This document shows positions 7,209 to 10,987 of a stretch of DNA of 10,987 nucleotides, piece after piece. Below the pieces are notes generated by a model. The model worked only from the letters and a program-made list of their open reading frames with translations. It was not told where the DNA came from and searched no databases. Made by a program: the position numbers and the translations under genes. Every line of letters starts with the position of its first letter. Position 1 is the first letter of the stretch. This DNA comes from an uncultured Saprospiraceae bacterium (GTDB lineage Bacteria; Bacteroidota; Bacteroidia; Chitinophagales; Saprospiraceae): contig CALIQO010000180.1 of the NCBI GenBank assembly GCA_938044055.1, positions 1-10,987 of the forward strand, written 5' to 3'.

Positions 7209-8105
7209 ATGAACCCTTTTTATCAAGCTCGGATCGATAAAGCACTGGAGCACATAGATAACCATCTCCATGATGAAATCAATGTAAGCGAGCTAGCTTC
7301 ATTAAGTGGTTTTTCACAATATCATTTTCATCGGTTATTCAAGGGATTAACCGGAGAAACTCCTTATGAAGTATTATTGAGGTTGCGATTAGAAAAAGCA
7401 ATTTTCTTATTAAAGTATCGCAAAGAATTAAAAATTTCTCAAGTCGGTTACGAAAGCGGGTTTTCTTCCGCGGAAAATTTTTCGAGACAATTTAAAGCTA
7501 AGTTTGGCGTAAGCCCGAGCAATTATCGAAGAGAAGGGAAAATAGAGAATAGCAGGATTTATCAAGATAGCCATCGAAACGACGCCTACCTTGGTATTGA
7601 TAAAAATGAGCAATCAGAAGTGATTACTCATGAAGTTTATATTGAAAAAATTCCAGAAATTTCAATTGCTTATACCAAAGGGGTTTATGGAGAAGACGGT
7701 TCAGGACTCGTAGAGAAGTATCTAGAGCTTATTGCTTGGGCAGAAAAGAACAAGGTAAAATATCAAGGAGAATTAACTCGATTCGGTATGTCTATTGATA
7801 TTCCTGAAATCACTCCTGCCAGTAAGTTTAGGTATGATTTTGCACTTACTATAGACAGCGTATTTTCAGAGACTGACGAAGTGAGTTTCGGAGTTATTCC
7901 TGCTTTTGATCATGCTACGCTCCATGTAATGGGAGACTTAGCAGCTGTGGCACAGGCGTGGGATTACTTGTACATAGAATGGCTTCCACACAGCAGTTAT
8001 CTGCCTGTCCATTATCCAGCCATCGAAGAATTCATCCAAGGCCCCGAAGAGATCGGATGGGAGCGTTTCAATATAAAATGTCGTATTCCTGTAATTAAAA
8101 TGTAG
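7209..8105 (+). CDS. AraC-family regulator with GyrI-like effector domain
   Basis: Cytoplasmic transcription regulator of 298 residues in the Rob/MarA-like arrangement: DNA-binding domain first, ligand domain second. Residues about 8–108 hold two helix-turn-helix units, INVSELASLSGFSQYHFHRLFKG (24–46) and ISQVGYESGFSSAENFSRQFK (76–96), followed by GVSPSNYRR (100–108), the typical AraC ending. Residues about 141–295 form a GyrI-like/SOUL-like domain ('Y...IPEISIAYTKGVYG', 'RFGMSIDIPE', a FEC-like acidic helix, ending 'ERFNIKCRIPV'). Such domains bind hydrophobic cationic compounds in related regulators. The next gene starts 5 bp after its stop, so it is likely co-transcribed with the VOC and DUF1801 genes and may control them (inference). 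No Shine–Dalgarno is visible before the ATG. Confidence 0.92.
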   Translation: MNPFYQARIDKALEHIDNHLHDEINVSELASLSGFSQYHFHRLFKGLTGETPYEVLLRLRLEKAIFLLKYRKELKISQVGYESGFSSAENFSRQFKAKFGVSPSNYRREGKIENSRIYQDSHRNDAYLGIDKNEQSEVITHEVYIEKIPEISIAYTKGVYGEDGSGLVEKYLELIAWAEKNKVKYQGELTRFGMSIDIPEITPASKFRYDFALTIDSVFSETDEVSFGVIPAFDHATLHVMGDLAAVAQAWDYLYIEWLPHSSYLPVHYPAIEEFIQGPEEIGWERFNIKCRIPVIKM

Positions 8106-8110
8106 CAGTT

Positions 8111-8542
8111 ATGAAATTTAAATTGATTCTCTTTTTCCTGTGTTTTGTTATGCTCAGCATGTGTATGTCATTTGACCAGAATCCTAAAGAATCTTCAGAT
8201 GATTCACTCGGAAGTTTTTCGGTTTCACTAGCAGTGAAGGACATCCAGAAATCATTTGATTTTTATACCAAGCTAGGATTTAAGCCGCTTGAAGGAGCTG
8301 GTGGAATAGATCAGAAGTGGATTATGATGACAGATGGAAACAGTAAGATAGGGCTGTTTCAAGATATGTTTCCACAAAATTCCCTTACCTTTAATCCAGT
8401 AGATGGGAGAAGGATTTATAATGATCTTATAAAGAAAGAGATAGCCATAACCTATAAAGATGGAGTAGATAAGAAAGAAGGTCCATGTTCTTTTGCCTTT
8501 GTTGATCCTGATGGAAATCCGATTCTCATAGACCAGCATTAA
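8111..8542 (+). CDS. VOC (glyoxalase/bleomycin-resistance) fold protein with lipoprotein-type signal
   Basis: 143-residue protein with one vicinal-oxygen-chelate domain (about 34–142): FSVSLAVKDIQKSFDFYTKLGFK (36–58), WIMMTDGNSKIGLFQDMF (70–87), LTFNP (92–96) and a closing FVDPDGNPILIDQH (130–143). The first and last metal-ligand positions of glyoxalase-type VOC proteins (His and Glu) appear to be Ser37 and Leu139, so metal catalysis as in glyoxalase I is doubtful. From memory, related Bacteroidota proteins share the 'DPDGNPILIDQH' ending. Unlike those cytoplasmic relatives, this one begins with a hydrophobic segment ending LSMC (15–18), an imperfect lipobox with Met before Cys18, suggesting export and perhaps lipid anchoring. 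It is almost certainly in an operon with the AraC–GyrI gene. The ligand is unknown. Confidence 0.85.
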   Translation: MKFKLILFFLCFVMLSMCMSFDQNPKESSDDSLGSFSVSLAVKDIQKSFDFYTKLGFKPLEGAGGIDQKWIMMTDGNSKIGLFQDMFPQNSLTFNPVDGRRIYNDLIKKEIAITYKDGVDKKEGPCSFAFVDPDGNPILIDQH

Positions 8543-8586
8543 GATAAAATCAAGCACTTTTAATATAGAGTACTAAATGTAATTTC

Positions 8587-8967
8587 ATGACGAAAGATGT
8601 AAAAGAAATTAGAGAAAAATTGGTTGCCATACTCAGTGAGCACCAGAAAGTCCTCCGTGTAGTTGCTGACAAGTATGAAAAATATGAAGTGTCCGGAACC
8701 ATAGAAGCCCAGCAAGGTGCTAAAGTGGTGGATGGTATATATTTTTCATCTGTCATTCCTAAGCCTAAGGATGTCCGTTTTTACTTTTATCCAGCTTATA
8801 CCCATACAGATCAATTAGGAGAATTGCCAGCAGCTCTCAATAAGGCGCTTAAAGGAAAATCTTGTTTTCATGTTAAGTATATGGATGATGAGCTAGAAGG
8901 CCAGCTTCGAGAAATGGTCAACAAGGCAGTAAAGCTATATCAAGAAGACGGCTTGCTTGATGGTTAG
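8587..8967 (+). CDS. DUF1801-family protein
   Basis: 126-residue soluble protein without signal or membrane segment. The second half, DVRFYFYPAYTHTD (62–75) followed by LPAALNKALKGKSCFHVKYMDDEL (80–103) and a C-terminal helix ending KLYQEDGLL, matches the DUF1801 (YdhG-like, YjbR/CyaY-related fold) pattern in which 'GKSCF..K..d.eL' is the core motif. The N-terminal half is a charged helix (about 3–32) and a strand. No biochemical role is established for this type, and I do not assign one. It starts 44 bp after the VOC gene on the same strand and is probably the third gene of that unit. Its TAG overlaps the stop of the convergent membrane-protein gene. Confidence 0.82.
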   Translation: MTKDVKEIREKLVAILSEHQKVLRVVADKYEKYEVSGTIEAQQGAKVVDGIYFSSVIPKPKDVRFYFYPAYTHTDQLGELPAALNKALKGKSCFHVKYMDDELEGQLREMVNKAVKLYQEDGLLDG

Positions 8968-9509
8968 TGATTACCACAATCAGAAGGGGTGATGTTGTCT
9001 TGCTTAAGATTCCAACATTCTTGATAGACACTGCAATAACATACTTGATACGTGAAATCTTCGACATTGAGAAAAGAAGATTTTTCAGAAGGAAAAGATA
9101 GTAACATGACATCATATTTTTCTTCCGGCGAAAGCACTTTTTCATTAAAAGCATCGGTGCCTAGTAGAAACGCATCTTCTTCTAAGGTAGAAGCCACAAT
9201 AGAATTAAGCTGATCGTATGATGTAATCAATGTCCCTTTAAAAAATATATTTACCTCGGAAATCATGGCAGGACCGATGCCCTTATTGGTAAGGGTCAAT
9301 CTGATTTTCTTTTCTTCTGATATGGAAGAAGATAGGGAAGCACTTAAGTGCGGCCATACACTGGTCTTATGTTGAGTCATCATCAGATCATATTGCTTGT
9401 TCATCAACCGAGTCTCGTAGAGTGAAACTAGCAAGGCAATGATACTTACAACTACAGCTAGGGCAGAGCCTAGCTGTGTCCAGCTTAATGTACGTTGCTT
9501 GTCTTTCAT
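8964..9509 (-). CDS. Hypothetical single-pass membrane protein
   Basis: 181 residues, not assigned to a named family. A short polar N-terminus is followed by one transmembrane helix (about 12–30, LGSALAVVVSIIALLVSLY), then a linker and a beta-rich soluble domain with LTLTNKGIGPAMISEVNIFFKG (71–92). This 'N.G.GPA.I..v.i...G' pattern recurs in small membrane-anchored hypothetical proteins of Bacteroidota and Proteobacteria. The C-terminus has VCYCSVYQECW (156–166) and a further Cys178, so four cysteines fall in 22 residues. If the soluble domain is periplasmic these could form disulfides (inference). The gene stands alone on the minus strand and overlaps the DUF1801 stop by 4 bp. Confidence 0.8.
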   Translation of the reverse strand: MKDKQRTLSWTQLGSALAVVVSIIALLVSLYETRLMNKQYDLMMTQHKTSVWPHLSASLSSSISEEKKIRLTLTNKGIGPAMISEVNIFFKGTLITSYDQLNSIVASTLEEDAFLLGTDAFNEKVLSPEEKYDVMLLSFPSEKSSFLNVEDFTYQVCYCSVYQECWNLKQDNITPSDCGNH

Positions 9510-9761
9510 TCATCTTGAAGTTAAGAATGAATTTTTAATTCTACCATTTTTGATGATTAAATAAGATATTCTCATTATGTATTTCATAGCATTGTCACTG
9601 TGGAACAATCAACCCTATAAGATGCACTAGAGGCACACTATTAAAGTAAGAAATAGCTACCTTAAGTATTGTCAATTCTAAATCAATTTCCTTTTTCTTT
9701 CCATTTACTCTATATTCACTATTGAAGTGTGTAAATACTAGGAATCAATAAATAATCGAAA

Positions 9762-10733
9762 ATGAAAAGAATTAATTTTATTGTTTTATTGATTGTAATT
9801 AGCTCATCTCTTCAGGCTCAATGTTTTCCAGATTCATTGGTTTATTTTGAAAAAGGGTCATTTAATTCTATAGAGCATTCGCAACTTTATTTTGATATTC
9901 GAAAAAATCTGAATTCTAATAATTTCAAGAAATGCGCACAATTATCTGACTCATTATTTAGAAAACATCCAGAAACTGATTTTGGTAAGAATTATGCTTC
10001 CATATGCTATGATCAGGTTGGCGAAACTGAAAAAGCAATTGCTTTTCTAATAGAAGGATTTAAAAGAGGTAACTGTGTTTTTCAGAAGCCTAGAAAAGAA
10101 ACATTCATGTGGAGCGAGTCATTAAGGCAACATAAGGAATTTATAAAATTGTGTAATAACTATAATGGTGGATATCATACTCCGCCAGCTTCTAGACCTG
10201 AACTTAGAGATTCATTAATTGAAATATTAATTTGGACAATGGATTCGCCTGAGAAGAATCAATTCAAATATCTGAATTCAGAGCATTATTTTAAAACTGT
10301 TCCGAATTGGGAGAACAATGTGTTTGGGAAAAATCTAGAACGTAAATTTGATAGACTAGTAAGTAAGTATGGCTTACCCACGGCCAATAGGGTGGGAGAA
10401 AGAATGACTTTAATTGTTGCTATGAGTATAATAATTCATTCTCCCAATGTCGACTTCATGAAGAAATATGAACAATATATTCAAGAAGAATTTGCACATA
10501 GTACACTTGCTCTTCTGAGAGATAAAATCAATGTTTTTGAAAAGGTTCCTCAGAAATATGGAACACAAATTTTTTACAGTTCTAAACAAAATAAAAAAGT
10601 TTTCTATCCCATTGAAGCCCCTGATGATGTAAATCAATTGAGACTTAAGATGGGGTTAGATCCACTTGAAAATTATGCTTCCATGAATGGTGTGGATATA
10701 GAAGCAAAATACAATCAAGAATACAATAAATAG
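9762..10733 (+). CDS. Secreted protein with DUF6624-type C-terminal domain
   Basis: 323 residues with a signal peptide ending SLQAQ (cleavage near residue 19/20; Cys21 is not in a good lipobox). Residues about 37–105 look like a pair of TPR-like helical repeats (AQLSDSLFRKHPETDFGKNYASICYD, VGETEKAIAFLIEGFKRG). From about 145 to 315 it fits DUF6624 as I remember it: PELRDSLIEIL, YGLPTANRVGE (203–213), a helical stretch with IIIHSP, ALLRDKI (250–256), PQKYGTQIFY (263–272), IEAPDDVNQLRLKMGLDPLENY (284–305). The function of this domain is unknown. There is no operon partner upstream; the 252 bp before it (9510–9761) show no other gene, RNA or clear promoter. The coding sequence seems more AT-rich than the feo–galE part by eye, which could hint at separate origin, but I did not compute it. 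Confidence 0.83.
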   Translation: MKRINFIVLLIVISSSLQAQCFPDSLVYFEKGSFNSIEHSQLYFDIRKNLNSNNFKKCAQLSDSLFRKHPETDFGKNYASICYDQVGETEKAIAFLIEGFKRGNCVFQKPRKETFMWSESLRQHKEFIKLCNNYNGGYHTPPASRPELRDSLIEILIWTMDSPEKNQFKYLNSEHYFKTVPNWENNVFGKNLERKFDRLVSKYGLPTANRVGERMTLIVAMSIIIHSPNVDFMKKYEQYIQEEFAHSTLALLRDKINVFEKVPQKYGTQIFYSSKQNKKVFYPIEAPDDVNQLRLKMGLDPLENYASMNGVDIEAKYNQEYNK

Positions 10734-10750
10734 TTCACTCTATAAAAGTT

Positions 10751-10758
10751 TATGTTTG
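10751..10758 (+). promoter_or_regulatory. Putative −7 element before the lipoprotein gene
   Basis: TATGTTTG is an exact match to the Bacteroidota −7 consensus TAnnTTTG, 28 nt upstream of the ATG at 10787. No matching −33 TTG is found at the right distance, and the sequence is short, so this is tentative. Confidence 0.35.
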
Positions 10759-10786
10759 GATATATCAGTAATGAAATTTAAGTAAG

Positions 10787-10987
10787 ATGATAGTAAAGTG
10801 TTTTTTGGCCATAAGTGTTTTGATGATTTCATGTAATGAAAAGAAGGAGAGCATATATACGAAACTGCACGCCAACATCTACGAGATAAACAATCAATAT
10901 TTCTATGGAGAAAATGTTCGCACATATTTAATTGAATTAGATGATAAGGTTTTAATGTTTGATATTCCTACCTATTCAGAAGAGCTA
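10787..10987 (+). CDS. Lipoprotein of metallo-beta-lactamase fold, 3' end cut by window
   Basis: Open for 67 codons to the right edge. The N-terminus MIVKCFLAISVLMISC is a lipoprotein signal with lipobox MISC, giving Cys16 as the likely lipidated residue. Residues about 29–62 (ANIYEINNQYFY, then NVRTYLIELDDKVLMFDIPT) match the first strands of the metallo-beta-lactamase fold, where the pattern is 'N.Yli...d..llfD.g'. The HxHxDH zinc motif would lie beyond the window edge, so activity and subfamily cannot be judged. It lies 53 bp after the DUF6624 gene on the same strand. The start is chosen because it begins the lipoprotein signal; an earlier ATG at 10771 stops after four codons. Confidence 0.7.
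   Translation, partial: MIVKCFLAISVLMISCNEKKESIYTKLHANIYEINNQYFYGENVRTYLIELDDKVLMFDIPTYSEEL

Noticed and set aside
9510..9761. Gap before the DUF6624 gene searched for small genes, RNAs and promoters
   Set aside because: Only AT-rich sequence with short chance repeats; no TAnnTTTG box with a −33 partner, no tRNA-like fold and no supported small frame.

Overview
The window looks like an ordinary chromosomal stretch of a member of the Bacteroidota, plausibly a marine Cytophagales-type organism. The evidence is the gene families (an M14 peptidase of about 830 residues with a GATase-like tail, an AraC–GyrI regulator beside VOC and DUF1801 proteins), signal peptides ending in '-AQ', weak or absent Shine–Dalgarno sequences at many starts, and promoter elements close to the Bacteroidota pattern (TTTG, about 19 nt, TAnnTTTG). 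The order-level guess is an inference from gene content only.

Left part (1–1929): on the minus strand feoA and feoB form a ferrous-iron uptake operon. They overlap by an ATGA, and feoB runs off the left edge. Divergent from feoA, across a gap of about 180 bp, is a Crp/Fnr-family regulator on the plus strand. The gap holds a good promoter for the regulator and four direct ATTGT repeats that could be an operator. The regulator is followed by an MscS-type mechanosensitive channel, whose ribosome-binding site lies inside a predicted hairpin.

Middle (3509–7149): a UDP-glucose 4-epimerase gene (galE, minus strand) ends 3 bp from the end of mscS. It is divergent from a large secreted M14-family zinc carboxypeptidase with an additional C-terminal GATase1-like region. 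All zinc-binding and catalytic residues of the peptidase can be found.

Right part (7150–10987): an AraC-type regulator with a GyrI-like ligand-binding domain is followed 5 bp downstream by a small VOC-fold protein with a lipoprotein-type signal, then by a DUF1801 protein. These three probably form a small-molecule or stress-response unit. A minus-strand single-pass membrane protein meets the DUF1801 gene tail to tail with a 4-bp overlap. A gap of about 250 bp (9510–9761) in which I see no gene or clear RNA element precedes a secreted protein with a DUF6624-type C-terminal domain. The last gene, cut by the right edge, begins a lipoprotein of metallo-beta-lactamase fold.

I see no tRNA, rRNA, CRISPR array, insertion sequence, phage gene or convincing intrinsic terminator. 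Nothing in the window amounts to an evident new system. The best leads are regulatory (the feoA–crp gap and the mscS leader), plus a few uncharacterised exported proteins.
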